A stretch of 64,000 nt of DNA from Sphingopyxis sp. H050 (GCF_001468265.1 NZ_LNRZ01000001.1:558001-622000); one strand, 5' to 3'. Counted from the first letter of the stretch, positions 36,245 through 45,722 are shown. The notes: generated by a model not told the origin, from the sequence alone. Program-made: numbers and translations.

Positions 36245-37338
36245 TGGATTTCGGTCTTTCCTCCGAACAGGAGATGCTCGGCGAAGCGGTCCGGCGCTGC
36301 CTTGCGGAAACCTGCCCCCTCGATCATGTGCGCTTCTGTGTGGATGCGGGCAGCGCGGTCAGCGATCGTGTCATGGCTGCTCTCCATGAAATCGGGCTGA
36401 CCGGCCTGATGGTTCCCGAAGCGCATGGCGGACTGGGAATGACGATGCTCGATGCGGCGGTGGTCGCCGAACAGCTCGGCCGGGCCGTGGCGCCCGTACC
36501 GTTTCTGGGGCGCAGCGTGCTCGCCCCGCTCGCGCTGATGCTGGCAGGCTCGCCCGCGCAGCAGGCCGACTGGCTACCCCGGATTGCCTCCGGCGCCGCG
36601 CGCTTCGGCGTCGCGATCGCAGGCATCGTCGAAGAGCGCGATGGCGCTTCGGTCCGGATCGAAGACGGCGGGCTGACCGGCACCGCGCTGTTCGCGCTCG
36701 ACTTCGAGGGGGCGGACCATTTCATTGTCGCTGATGCGTCGGGGCGCCTTCACCTGCTTGCTGCCGCGACGACCGGGGTCGAACCGATCGCCTTGCAGAC
36801 GATCGATGCGACGCGAAGCGTAGGAGAATTGCGGTTGACCGGCGCGGCGGCCGAGCCCCTTGCCGACGATGGCGGACTTGCGACGCGGCGGCTGCGCGAC
36901 GCCGGCCGGATATTGCTAGCGGCAGATAGCCTTGGCGCGGGCGAAGCGATGATCGAGCAGGCGGTTGCCTATGCCGCAGAGCGTGAGCAGTTCGGGCGGG
37001 TCATCGGCAGTTTTCAGGCGGTCAAGCACATGTGCGCCGAGATGGCGGCGCGGCACGAACCATGCCGTGCGTTGGTGTGGTACGCCGCGCATGCCTTCGA
37101 CGTCCTTCCCGACGAGGCGGCACTCACGGCCTGTTTCGCGAAATCGCATACAGGCGAGGTCCACCGCTTCGTGGCGAGGACGGCTACGGAGGTGCATGGC
37201 GGCATGGGCTTTACCGACCTGCTTGGTCTGCACTTCTGGTTCAAGCGGATCGGCTTCGACCGCCAGCTTCTGGGCGGACCGGAGCGGGTCAGGGCTGAAG
37301 CGGCGCAGCTTCAAGGATTGAACGCGGCGACACGATAA
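36244..37338 (+). CDS. Acyl-CoA dehydrogenase (smaller subunit of a likely pair)
   Basis: A 364-residue acyl-CoA dehydrogenase-fold protein. It begins MDFGLSSEQEMLGEAVRRCL; EREQFGRVIGSFQAVKH (FAD contacts) and EVHGGMGFTDLLGLHFWFKR are typical. The middle beta domain is shorter and less conserved than in the partner, which suits the second subunit of a heteromeric enzyme. Its start shares one base with the stop of the first subunit. Bound-cofactor stoichiometry and substrate cannot be read from sequence. Confidence 0.88.
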   Translation: MDFGLSSEQEMLGEAVRRCLAETCPLDHVRFCVDAGSAVSDRVMAALHEIGLTGLMVPEAHGGLGMTMLDAAVVAEQLGRAVAPVPFLGRSVLAPLALMLAGSPAQQADWLPRIASGAARFGVAIAGIVEERDGASVRIEDGGLTGTALFALDFEGADHFIVADASGRLHLLAAATTGVEPIALQTIDATRSVGELRLTGAAAEPLADDGGLATRRLRDAGRILLAADSLGAGEAMIEQAVAYAAEREQFGRVIGSFQAVKHMCAEMAARHEPCRALVWYAAHAFDVLPDEAALTACFAKSHTGEVHRFVARTATEVHGGMGFTDLLGLHFWFKRIGFDRQLLGGPERVRAEAAQLQGLNAATR

Positions 37339-37357
37339 GGCGGGAGAGAGGAAGAGA

Positions 37358-38971
37358 ATGACTGCTTGGAACTTTGGCGACATTCTCGATGCGATCGAAC
37401 CCGTGCTCCCGCACGACGCCCCCGCGCTGATCCATGGGGACCGGCTGATCACCTGGCCGGAAATGTCCGCCCGGTCCAACAATCTTGCGCGCGCGCTGCG
37501 CAATGAGGGGATCGAAGCCGGGGCCAAGGTCGCCTTCTACATGCGGAACCGCCCGGAATATGGCGAAACGATGGCGGCCTGCTTCAAGGCCCGGCTGACC
37601 CACGTCAATATCAACTATCGTTACAAGCCCGACGAGGTGCTTTACATCTTCGACGATTCCGATGCCGAGGTGATCGTCTACAGCAGCGAATTCCGCGATT
37701 GCATCGTCGAACTGAAGGACCGCCTCGGCAAGGTCCGGATCTTTGTCGAAATCGGCGATCCGGCGGCAATCGCCTCTTTTGCCGAACCCTATGAAGCACT
37801 GGCGACGCAAGGAGACGGATCGCGGCTGGAAATGGTCCGTTCTCCCGACGACATGATGTTCATCTACACAGGCGGCACCACGGGCATGCCCAAAGGTGTG
37901 ATGTGGCGGCACGACGACCTTCGGAGGGCGCAACTCGATACCGCCGGTTTGCTCGGCCCGGCGCCCCTGGACCTGGATGATACGGTCGATATGATCCGCG
38001 CCGACGGCCCTGGCCGGATATTTCTCCCGGCCTGCCCGATGATGCATGGAACCGGCCTTCTCTCTGCCCTCGGCGCGATGATGGGAGGTGGCTGCATCGT
38101 CACGCTCGACAGTCTGTCGTTCGATGCAGCCGAGCTATGGCGCGGTGTCGAGAAGCACGCCGTGCAGTCCATCGCGATCGTCGGCGATGCCTTCGCCAAG
38201 CCAATGCTGGCCGCTCTGGACGACGCGCCGGAGCAATTCGATACCTCGAGCCTGGTCTCGATCATCTCATCGGGCGTCATGTGGAGCCGCGAGGTCAAGG
38301 AAGGGTTGATCAGGCACATCCGGCAAGTGGCGTTGATGGACGCCTTCGGTGCATCCGAAGGGCTGGGTTACGGACTGTCGGTGACCACCGCTCAGGGGTC
38401 CGTCCAGACCGCGAGGTTCGTGATCGGCGAGCATTGCGACATTTTCGACGAAAATGACGCCAGGGTCGAAGCAGGGAGCGGAATTCCCGGCTTCATTGCC
38501 CGCAAGGGCGCCATACCGGCAGGCTATTACAAGGACCCGGAAAAGTCTGCGAAGACGTTTCGGACCATTGACGGTGTGCGCTACTCGATCCCCGGCGACT
38601 GGTGCCGGGTGGAGGCCGATGGCAGCCTCACTCTGCTTGGACGGGGAAGCGTCTGCATCAACACGGCCGGCGAAAAAGTCTATCCCGAGGAAGTCGAGGA
38701 GGTGCTCAAGACCCATAAGTCCGTGTCCGATGCGCTCGTCGTTGGCGTACCGGACGAGAAATGGGGCCAGGCGGTGACCGCGGTAGTTCGCCTCGAGGAG
38801 AGCGCCGCGTTCGACGAGACCGAGATCAAGGCGCACGTCCGCAAGCATCTGGCGGGCTACAAGACCCCGAAGGCGGTTTATCGTGCCACCATCCCGCTGC
38901 GCGCATCTAACGGAAAGGCCGACTATGCCGCGGTAAGAGACTTCGCGATATCGCAAGGCGCGACGACGTGA
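37358..38971 (+). CDS. Acyl-CoA ligase, FadD19-like
   Basis: A 537-residue ATP-dependent acid-CoA ligase. Motifs in order: FIYTGGTTGMPKGVMWRHDD (AMP-binding loop), DAFGASEGLGYG, GDWCRVEADGSLTLLGRG, INTAGEKVYPEEVEE and the C-terminal lysine in ASNGKADYAAV. The wording is closer to steroid/terpenoid side-chain ligases such as FadD19 than to AlkK types. ATG 37358 is preceded by GGGAGAGAGGAAGAG. It would activate the acid that the acyl-CoA dehydrogenase pair then oxidises. Substrate assignment is inference. Confidence 0.88.
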   Translation: MTAWNFGDILDAIEPVLPHDAPALIHGDRLITWPEMSARSNNLARALRNEGIEAGAKVAFYMRNRPEYGETMAACFKARLTHVNINYRYKPDEVLYIFDDSDAEVIVYSSEFRDCIVELKDRLGKVRIFVEIGDPAAIASFAEPYEALATQGDGSRLEMVRSPDDMMFIYTGGTTGMPKGVMWRHDDLRRAQLDTAGLLGPAPLDLDDTVDMIRADGPGRIFLPACPMMHGTGLLSALGAMMGGGCIVTLDSLSFDAAELWRGVEKHAVQSIAIVGDAFAKPMLAALDDAPEQFDTSSLVSIISSGVMWSREVKEGLIRHIRQVALMDAFGASEGLGYGLSVTTAQGSVQTARFVIGEHCDIFDENDARVEAGSGIPGFIARKGAIPAGYYKDPEKSAKTFRTIDGVRYSIPGDWCRVEADGSLTLLGRGSVCINTAGEKVYPEEVEEVLKTHKSVSDALVVGVPDEKWGQAVTAVVRLEESAAFDETEIKAHVRKHLAGYKTPKAVYRATIPLRASNGKADYAAVRDFAISQGATT

Positions 38972-40575
38972 ACAACGGACCGGTTGGCGACTGTGAGGCG
39001 TTGATCGTCGGCGCCGGCTTCAGCGGGGTCTACCTGCTCCACCGGTTGCGCGAGGCGGGCTTCGATGCGAGGCTGATCGATGCAGCCGCCGAGCCGGGCG
39101 GCGTCTGGTACTGGAATTGCTATCCCGGCGCGCGCGTCGATTCGCAGGTGCCGATCTACGAATATTCGATCCCCGAGCTGTGGCGCGACTGGACCTGGCG
39201 CGAACGCTATCCCGGATGGCGTGAGCTGCGCGCCTATTTCCGCCATGTCTGCGACCGCCTGTCACTCTGGTCGCACATCACCATGGGGACCCGGGTGGCA
39301 AGCGCCCACTGGGACGAGAGCGAGCGCCTCTGGCGCGTGACAACCGACGCCGGCGATATGTTGCGGGCGCGCTACCTGCTGCCGTGCCTTGGCTTTGCGG
39401 CAAAGGCCCATGTCCCCGAGATCGCGGGATTGGAAAGCTTCGCGGGGGAATGGCACCACACGGCGCACTGGCCGCAGCGGGGGCTGTCCATGGCCGGCCG
39501 GAAGGTGGCGATCATCGGCACCGGAGCCAGCGGAGTCCAGGTGGCGCAGGAAGCGGCCGCCGAAGCGGCGCACGTCACCCTGCTGCAGCGCACGCCAATC
39601 CTCGCGCTGCCGATGCGACAGGAAACTCTGACGATCGCGCAACAGGAGCGGGAGAAGCTTGGCTATCCGGCGATCTTTGCAGCTCGCCTTCAGACCTCTG
39701 GCGGTTTCGATACGGGCAGCGTCGACACTTCGGCGCTCGATGTCGATGCGGAGGCAAGGCGATACTTGTTCGAAAAGCAATGGCAGGCTGGGGGTTTGCG
39801 TTTCTGGTACGCCAATTTCGCCGATCTGCTGACCAGCGAACAAGCCAACCGCCACGCCTATGATTTCTGGCGCGACAAGGTGAGGGCGCGAATTGCCGAT
39901 CCGGCCTTGCACGAAACCCTGGCACCAAGCGAACCGCCGCACCCGTTCGGAACCAAGCGTCCCTCGCTCGAGCGAAACTATTACGAGATATTCGCTCAGG
40001 AAAATGTCGCGCTGGTGGACCTCGCGCGGACACCGGTGCAGCGGATCATAGCCGAGGGGATCGAAACCGCCGACGGGTTGATCGAATGCGACCTGATCGT
40101 TTTCGCTACCGGCTTCGATGCCGGACGCGGCGGCCTGATGCAGATCGATATTCGGGGCCGGAATGATCTCAGACTTGCCGACACCTGGCGCGAACAGGTG
40201 ACTGCCTATCTCGGCTATGCCGTGCACGGCTTCCCCAACCTGGCCTATCTCTACGGGCCGCTGAGCCCGTCGGGTTTCGCCAACGGCCCGACGGCAGCGG
40301 AAATCCAGGGGGACTGGGTCCGGGATTTTCTGGTGACGCTGCGCGACCGCGGCTTCACGCGGTTTGAAGCGGAAGAGGATGCCGAGCGTGAATGGACCGA
40401 GGGGGTCGCCGCGATCGGGTCCATGACGCTCTTTCCCCGGGCAATGTCCTGGTACATGGGCGACAATATTCCGGGTAAACCTCGACAATTGCTCAACTAT
40501 CCCAGCGTGATCGGTTTCGCCAAGATTTCCGAAGACGTGGCAGCGGACGGGTATCGCGGCTTCGCGCTGGCATGA
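38968..40575 (+). CDS. Baeyer-Villiger flavin monooxygenase
   Basis: A 535-residue FAD/NADPH monooxygenase. The FAD site is IVGAGFSGVYLLHRL; the Baeyer-Villiger fingerprint F-x-G-x-x-x-H-x-x-x-W-P is met exactly by FAGEWHHTAHWP; the NADPH site is IIGTGASGVQVAQE; DLIVFATGFDAG follows. Enzymes of this group insert oxygen next to a carbonyl, turning cyclic ketones into lactones and linear ketones into esters. GTG 38968 overlaps the ligase stop (GTGA). The alpha/beta hydrolase 16 bp downstream could open the resulting ester or lactone. Confidence 0.92.
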   Translation: MNNGPVGDCEALIVGAGFSGVYLLHRLREAGFDARLIDAAAEPGGVWYWNCYPGARVDSQVPIYEYSIPELWRDWTWRERYPGWRELRAYFRHVCDRLSLWSHITMGTRVASAHWDESERLWRVTTDAGDMLRARYLLPCLGFAAKAHVPEIAGLESFAGEWHHTAHWPQRGLSMAGRKVAIIGTGASGVQVAQEAAAEAAHVTLLQRTPILALPMRQETLTIAQQEREKLGYPAIFAARLQTSGGFDTGSVDTSALDVDAEARRYLFEKQWQAGGLRFWYANFADLLTSEQANRHAYDFWRDKVRARIADPALHETLAPSEPPHPFGTKRPSLERNYYEIFAQENVALVDLARTPVQRIIAEGIETADGLIECDLIVFATGFDAGRGGLMQIDIRGRNDLRLADTWREQVTAYLGYAVHGFPNLAYLYGPLSPSGFANGPTAAEIQGDWVRDFLVTLRDRGFTRFEAEEDAEREWTEGVAAIGSMTLFPRAMSWYMGDNIPGKPRQLLNYPSVIGFAKISEDVAADGYRGFALA

Positions 40576-40591
40576 ACGAAAGCAACGACCG

Positions 40592-41614
40592 ATGACCGAG
40601 ACTGTCCCCGATATCGTGCAAGAATGGGTATCTGACCCGTCGGTCCTGCCGGACTGGTTTGTCGCGGCGCTGGCGGTTCCGCGCGAGGAAGGCTTCGTGA
40701 CAGTCGATGGCGTGCGCATTCACTATTTCCGATGGGGTAATCCCGCGGCGCCGCCGGTCCTGATGACCCACGGCTTCCTGTCGCACGCCCGCTGCTTTGC
40801 CTTCATCGCGCCGTTCCTGTCCCGCGATTACCACATAGTCGCCTACGATCTTTCCGGCATGGGCGACAGCGACGTGCGCCCCGACTGCGACATGGCGGCG
40901 CGCGGGCGCGAGATGATCGGGGTCGCCAATGCCCTTGGCCTGTTCGGCCACGCTCGCAAACCCATCCTGGTAGCGCACAGCTTCGGGTCGGCCGTAGCCC
41001 TGCAGGCTCTCGAACTCGCGCCGGCCGCATTTGCGGGAGTGATAATCTGTGACATGATGATTCTACGCCCGTCGGAACTGGAAAAATATTGGAGCAACGG
41101 CCGCAGCAGTCCCGGCTCGGGCGATCCCGACAAGCCTCATCGGCGCTATCCCGATTACGCGAGTGCGCGGTCCAGGTTCGTGCTGGCCCCGCCACAGCCG
41201 GTGGGCGAACCTTTTCTGATGGATTACATGGCCTATCATGCGCTCCGCCGCCAAGGGGCCGAGTGGGTGTGGAAATTCTCCCCGGCAGTCTTCCGGCGCG
41301 ACAATTCTCGCCGCCTGTGGCTCGAAATCGGTCCCCGGCTGATCGCCGCACCTGGTCGAAAGGCGATTGTCCACGGCGAGCAGAGCCAGCTCTTCACGCC
41401 CGATTCCCACCTCTACGTGCGCGAACTGGGAGGGGAAGATATCCCGATCATCGCGATTCCGGACGCACAACATCACTTGATGCTCGACCAACCTCTCGCC
41501 TTTGCCGCTGCCTTGCGGGCGCTGATCGAAGAGTGGTCCAAGGGTGACGGTTCGATGCGCGCGGCAGCAGCAGATGTTCGGCGGGACCCGATGGGCACGG
41601 CGGGAAGCAACTGA
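40592..41614 (+). CDS. Alpha/beta hydrolase, probable esterase/lactonase of the cluster
   Basis: A 340-residue alpha/beta hydrolase. The oxyanion region is LMTHGFLSHARCF; the nucleophile elbow is AHSFGSA (Ser); YDLSGMGDSD precedes it, and DAQHHLMLDQP supplies the likely catalytic His. There is no signal peptide, so it is cytoplasmic. Position after the Baeyer-Villiger enzyme suggests hydrolysis of its ester or lactone product; this is context-based inference. The ATG at 40592 has only a weak ribosome binding site. Confidence 0.85.
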   Translation: MTETVPDIVQEWVSDPSVLPDWFVAALAVPREEGFVTVDGVRIHYFRWGNPAAPPVLMTHGFLSHARCFAFIAPFLSRDYHIVAYDLSGMGDSDVRPDCDMAARGREMIGVANALGLFGHARKPILVAHSFGSAVALQALELAPAAFAGVIICDMMILRPSELEKYWSNGRSSPGSGDPDKPHRRYPDYASARSRFVLAPPQPVGEPFLMDYMAYHALRRQGAEWVWKFSPAVFRRDNSRRLWLEIGPRLIAAPGRKAIVHGEQSQLFTPDSHLYVRELGGEDIPIIAIPDAQHHLMLDQPLAFAAALRALIEEWSKGDGSMRAAAADVRRDPMGTAGSN

Positions 41615-41665
41615 ATTGCGCGCGCACCAGAGAGTTTCGATGCAGCTCGACCCAAGGAGACACAA

Positions 41666-42451
41666 ATGACCAATGCACCCCAGGTTCCCGAACCGAAGCC
41701 CGCCGCGACGTTGCTCCTGGTCCGCGACCAGCCCGAGTTTCAGGTCCTGATGGTCAAGCGCCATCACCAGATCGATTTTGCATCCGGTGCCTTGGTCTTT
41801 CCAGGCGGCAAGACGCATGATGGCGACAAGGACGAGCGTTGGTCCGAGCATGCGATCGGGTGGAACAATCTGGATGCGGTCCAGCGAACCCTGCGCATCG
41901 GGGCGATCCGCGAGGCATTCGAGGAAACGGGGATTCTGCTGGCGCAGACCGCCCAAGGCGCGCCGTTTGAGGGCGCTTGCGACGCATCGGCGCGCAGCGC
42001 GGTCGAGACGGGCGAAATCGCTTTCATCGATGTGGTTCGCGAATTGGGCGTGCGCCTCGATCTCGACGCACTCGCCACCTTCGCCCGGTGGATTACCCCG
42101 ATTATCATGCCCAAGCGGTTCGATACCTGGTTCTACACCATAAGCGCGCCGCCGAGACAGGTGGCGGCCTGTGACGGACGCGAGACCGTCGATGTGGAGT
42201 GGATATCGCCGCGGGAGGCGATCCGATTGGCGGCGGCGGGCGAGCGGACCATCATCTTTCCGACCTTGATGAACCTGAAGCTGCTAGCAGAGGCAGAAAG
42301 TGCGGAGGATTGCATTTCGCGCGCAAGGCAACGCAGGCTCGTCACCGTGCTGCCCGAGGTCGCCGAAGAGAATGGAGAACCCGTTCTGGTGCTGCCGCCC
42401 GACGCTGGATACGGTCCTGTTTCGATGCCCCTGAAGAATCTGGGCGCCTGA
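41666..42451 (+). CDS. Nudix hydrolase, CoA-diphosphatase-like
   Basis: A 261-residue Nudix-family protein. FPGGK at about residue 47, then an insert and REAFEETGILLA, form a split Nudix box (G...REAxEETG). The long insert between the two halves is typical of NUDT7/NUDT19-type CoA or acyl-CoA diphosphatases. Such genes recur in acyl-CoA degradation clusters, possibly to recycle dead-end CoA esters. ATG 41666 follows AAGGAGACACAA. It closes the catabolic operon; a 275-bp gap follows. Confidence 0.85.
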   Translation: MTNAPQVPEPKPAATLLLVRDQPEFQVLMVKRHHQIDFASGALVFPGGKTHDGDKDERWSEHAIGWNNLDAVQRTLRIGAIREAFEETGILLAQTAQGAPFEGACDASARSAVETGEIAFIDVVRELGVRLDLDALATFARWITPIIMPKRFDTWFYTISAPPRQVAACDGRETVDVEWISPREAIRLAAAGERTIIFPTLMNLKLLAEAESAEDCISRARQRRLVTVLPEVAEENGEPVLVLPPDAGYGPVSMPLKNLGA

Positions 42452-42536
42452 CTTCGGGGGACCTGCCATTAGCGGGCGAAGGTTGAAATCGGTCGAACGC
42501 CGGCCGATCTCTCGAAATAATGGCCTCAATCTGGTT

Positions 42537-42551
42537 ATATCTTCCGAATAT
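42537..42551. promoter_or_regulatory. Candidate operator upstream of luxR-type gene
   Basis: ATATCTTCCGAATAT matches the reverse of the palindrome at 45722-45736 (ATATTCTCCGAATAT) at 13 of 15 positions. It lies about 175 bp upstream of the LuxR gene start, in a locally AT-rich stretch, and marks a possible common regulator of the quorum-sensing and lasso genes. Confidence 0.45.
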
Positions 42552-42726
42552 ATTTGAATAATATGGACTTGTCCCGCATTTTCAGATTCTCCCAAGATCG
42601 CCTTGACCAGCGGCGATCGACCGTTGCGGGCCGGCCAGCCTTGTGAGAGGGCAGGGTCGCCTGCACTGACGAGGAGCACGCGGACCGGGCAGGTCGGAAA
42701 CGCCGGTCGGCGCGCTATAGGTCATA

Positions 42727-43470
42727 ATGCCGACGATGGACGCCGCGCATGCATTTGCGCTCGACGTCAGTCATGTGAAGGACAAGGCGGCGCTCGCCGA
42801 CCTCCTGTCCGAAGCCTGCCGCGCCTTGGGCTGCTCCTGGTTCGCGCTGAGCCATCACGTCGATTTTCTCGCTGCGCCCGATCGCGGCATTCGCATCCAT
42901 AACTATCCCGAGGAATGGGCGCATTGGTTCGACGAGCGGAAACTCGGCGTGACCGATCCGGTCCATCGTGCGAGCCAGCGGAGTTCGGCGGGGTTTCTGT
43001 GGCACGATATGAAGCCGTTGGCAGGCGAACGGCGCGAGGACGAGATGATCCTCGGCGAGGCGCTACGGCACGGCATTGGCGACGGGCTCACGGTCCCCGC
43101 TCATATTCCCGGCGATGCGCATGGATCGGTATCGTTCGCCTGGAAGCCGGGGATCGCGGCGAACGCCGATGCGCTGCAGTTCGCTCGCATGATCGGAGGC
43201 GCGGCCTTCGATGCTGCGCGGCAAATCGGCAATCCGGCCCTCGCGCGCATCGCGCCGCGGCTCACCGATCGGCAGCGCGAATGCCTGATATGGGCCGCCA
43301 AGGGGGAACCGGTCTGGAAGATCGGGCTTATTCTCGGTCTCAGTCCCGATACGGTCCGCGAGCATCTGCGCAATGCGCGCCAGCGTTATGAGGCGAATGG
43401 CGGGATCACGCTGACCGTGCGGGCGCTGTACGATGGCGACATCAGCTTCGAGGACATCGCGAAGCGCTGA
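42727..43470 (+). CDS. LuxR-family quorum-sensing regulator
   Basis: A 247-residue regulator with an N-terminal autoinducer-binding domain (CSWFALSHHVDF, then HNYPEEWAHWFDERKLGVTDPVHRA with the conserved aromatic, Asp and Pro positions). The C-terminal LuxR helix-turn-helix is RLTDRQRECLIWAAKGEPVWKIGLILGLSPDTVREHLRNA. It would bind the acyl-homoserine lactone made by the synthase 90 bp downstream and control target promoters. The start is ATG 42727 or the ATG three codons later; the ribosome binding site is weak for both. Confidence 0.88.
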   Translation: MPTMDAAHAFALDVSHVKDKAALADLLSEACRALGCSWFALSHHVDFLAAPDRGIRIHNYPEEWAHWFDERKLGVTDPVHRASQRSSAGFLWHDMKPLAGERREDEMILGEALRHGIGDGLTVPAHIPGDAHGSVSFAWKPGIAANADALQFARMIGGAAFDAARQIGNPALARIAPRLTDRQRECLIWAAKGEPVWKIGLILGLSPDTVREHLRNARQRYEANGGITLTVRALYDGDISFEDIAKR

Positions 43471-43559
43471 GAAAAATCGTGGACACCCCCCTATCATGCT
43501 ATGGTGCGGGTCCGAAAAGCCGTTCAATTGGAACGCCTCTTTCAAAAGGAGGCTTATCC

Positions 43560-44174
43560 ATGCTGCTAATCGTCGATCAACAAAACCGGACCCGCGAGCA
43601 CCTGGTGCTGAGATCCATGTTCGAGGCGCGCAAGCGCGTCTTCATCGATCTCCTGAAATGGGACCTTCCCGCGCTCGCCGGCCGCTACGAGCTCGACCAG
43701 TTCGACAATGAGGACGCGATCTACCTGATCGTCGCGACCGAGGAGGGCGATCATCTCGCCTCGGCCCGCCTGCTGCTGACGACCCGGCCCGCGCTGCTCG
43801 ACACGCTGTTTCCGGGTCTCGTCGAGGGTGAGGTGCCGCAAGGTCCCGATGTGCTCGAGATCACGCGCTTCTGCCTGTCGCCGGGCATCGGGGCGCGCGA
43901 GCGCAGGAACGCACGCGACGCGCTCCTGGTAGGCCTCGCCGAGTTCGCCCTCGCCAATGGCGTACGCACCTACACCGGCGTCGCCGAGCTCCCTTGGTTC
44001 CGCCAGATCCAGACTTTCGGCTGGGACTGCCGCGCCCTTGGCGAACCCGTGCTCCATCGGGGACAAGCGCTCGCGGCGCTGCGGATCGAGATCGACGCCT
44101 CGACGATTGCCAAGCTCGCTGCGGCCGGCATCGCCAGCGACGCCGCGGCGACCGACGCCGCCTGCGCCGCGTGA
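43560..44174 (+). CDS. LuxI-family acyl-homoserine-lactone synthase
   Basis: A 204-residue autoinducer synthase that makes an N-acyl-homoserine lactone from SAM and acyl-ACP or acyl-CoA. Conserved positions seen: MFEARKRVFIDLLKW (Arg, Phe, Trp), YELDQFDNEDAIYLIV (Glu, Asp, Phe-Asp), ASARLLLTTRPALLDTLFP and ITRFCLSPG. ATG 43560 is preceded by AAAAGGAGGCTTATCC, a strong site. It follows the regulator on the same strand, a standard luxR-luxI order. The acyl chain cannot be read from the sequence. Confidence 0.92.
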   Translation: MLLIVDQQNRTREHLVLRSMFEARKRVFIDLLKWDLPALAGRYELDQFDNEDAIYLIVATEEGDHLASARLLLTTRPALLDTLFPGLVEGEVPQGPDVLEITRFCLSPGIGARERRNARDALLVGLAEFALANGVRTYTGVAELPWFRQIQTFGWDCRALGEPVLHRGQALAALRIEIDASTIAKLAAAGIASDAAATDAACAA

Positions 44175-44184
44175 GGAGAGGACG

Positions 44185-45102
44185 ATGCTGATCAATCATG
44201 CTGCGCTCGACGCACGTTCGCATCGATCCCCGGCAGCCCGCGACCTCATGGGAAGGGGCTATACGGTTCTCCGCGACGCCGTTCCGGCTTCGCTAATCGG
44301 CGCGATCGCCGAGGATCTCGGGCCACGCTACGAGGCGACGCCTTTTTGTGAAGGCGGCTTCTACGGGACAAGGACCAAGCGGTTCGGCCGCCTTCTGATC
44401 CGCTCGCCACATATGGGCGATCTGGTCATGAACTCTGCCGTCCTCGAGCTCGCCGAGATCGTACTCGGGAACTGGTGCGACCGGATCCAGCTCAATCTCG
44501 CCCAGGCGATCGAGCTTCATCCGGGCGCTCTCGCGCAATTCCCGCACCGTGACCAGAATATGTGGCAGGGCGCTCTCGGCGAGGTCGAATATCTCGTCAA
44601 TGTCATGTGGCCGCTTACCCCCTTCACCGAGGAGAATGGCGCGACGATCATCTGGCCGGGCAGCCATGGCGTCGAAGCGTTGGTGGAGGAATCGAAGGAA
44701 ACCCCGATCGTTGCGGAGGCCCAGCCCGGCGACGCGATCGTCTTCCTCGGCTCGACACTGCACGGCGCCGGCGGAAATCGGAGCGGCAGCGTCCGCCGCG
44801 GAATCATCGTCAGCTACTGCCTCGGCTGGCTCAAGCCCTACGAGAACCAGTGGCTGGCCTATCCGCCGGAGATTGCACGGACATTCGCGCCAGACCTCGC
44901 GGCGCTTGCCGGCTATGCGCAGCATCGTCCCAATCTCGGCAATTTCGAGGGGCAATGTCCGTCGGTGCTGTTCAATGGCTACCCCGCCGACCCAATCGCC
45001 GCGGTCGATGCGCTCCGGCCCGATCAGCAGGCCCTTCTCGCCGACTATGTCGCCGGGCAGCGGCCGGAAGGAGAAGGCGAGCGCGGGGCGTTGGCGGCAT
45101 GA
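44185..45102 (+). CDS. Phytanoyl-CoA dioxygenase (PhyH) family oxygenase
   Basis: A 305-residue Fe(II)/2-oxoglutarate oxygenase of the PhyH family. The H-x-D motif is FPHRDQNMW, the distal His STLHGAGGN and the likely 2-oxoglutarate-binding Arg SVRRGIIVSY. Members hydroxylate lipids, antibiotics and other natural products. It starts 11 bp after luxI with GAGGAGAGGACG upstream, and its stop overlaps the GntR gene (ATGA), so it belongs to the quorum-sensing transcript. It may modify a small molecule or peptide made by this locus; no direct evidence. Confidence 0.88.
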   Translation: MLINHAALDARSHRSPAARDLMGRGYTVLRDAVPASLIGAIAEDLGPRYEATPFCEGGFYGTRTKRFGRLLIRSPHMGDLVMNSAVLELAEIVLGNWCDRIQLNLAQAIELHPGALAQFPHRDQNMWQGALGEVEYLVNVMWPLTPFTEENGATIIWPGSHGVEALVEESKETPIVAEAQPGDAIVFLGSTLHGAGGNRSGSVRRGIIVSYCLGWLKPYENQWLAYPPEIARTFAPDLAALAGYAQHRPNLGNFEGQCPSVLFNGYPADPIAAVDALRPDQQALLADYVAGQRPEGEGERGALAA

Positions 45103-45722
45103 GCCCTGGTGCCACGATGGAGCGGGTCTATCTGGATTTGAAGGCACGCATATTGTCTGGCGCCTATCCGCCAGGCACTCGCCTCGAGGCCGCGCAGCTT
45201 TCGAGAACGCTTGCCTCGAGCGCCACTCCGGTCCGCGATGCCCTCTACCGCCTCTCGGGGGAGCGGATCATCGAGAGCTGGCACCAGGAGGGGTTCCGGC
45301 AGCCCCTCCTTGGCGAGGCCGATCTCGTCGACCTCTATGGCTGGGCCGGGGCGCTCCTGTCGATGGCGCTCAAGGGGCGATCGCCGCGGCCGGATTTGCC
45401 CGGCGGCCTGATCGAACTTGCGGCTCACGACTCCTATCCGGAGGCGATCGAAAGTCTCTTCCGGACCATCGCGACCGGCAGCTCGAATGGCGAACTTCGC
45501 GCCGCGATCGTCAATATGGTGGAGAGGAGCATGACAATTCGCTCGCTGGAGGTCCGCGTTGATGCCGACGCTGGCGAAGCGCTCAAGGCGATGGCGGAAG
45601 ACTACCGCTTCGGGCGCTGGAGCGCTTTGCGCAGCAAAATCACGCGCTTCCATCGCCGACGGGCAGGGTTCGCGGGGCGGGTTGCCGCCGAGATCCGCAA
45701 GCGCTCCGAGCCGCTCCGATAA
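45099..45722 (+). CDS. GntR-family transcriptional regulator (short effector domain)
   Basis: A 207-residue regulator. The winged helix is MERVYLDLKARILSGAYPPGTRLEAAQLSRTLASSATPVRDALYRLSGERIIES. The C-terminal part (80-200) is helical but poorly conserved against the FCD family. The ATG overlaps the PhyH stop, and its TAA touches the palindrome just upstream of the first lasso precursor, an arrangement that favours control of the precursor promoter by this protein or by LuxR. Ligand unknown. Confidence 0.82.
   Translation: MSPGATMERVYLDLKARILSGAYPPGTRLEAAQLSRTLASSATPVRDALYRLSGERIIESWHQEGFRQPLLGEADLVDLYGWAGALLSMALKGRSPRPDLPGGLIELAAHDSYPEAIESLFRTIATGSSNGELRAAIVNMVERSMTIRSLEVRVDADAGEALKAMAEDYRFGRWSALRSKITRFHRRRAGFAGRVAAEIRKRSEPLR

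Noticed and set aside
42461..42483. Possible lux box ACCTGCC...GAAGGT before luxR
   Set aside because: Only the outer four bases pair cleanly, and the length is 23 rather than the usual about 20; too weak to list.
43480..43510. Possible dyad CACCCCCC...GGTGCGGG before luxI
   Set aside because: The half-sites are unequal in length; no convincing symmetric lux box.
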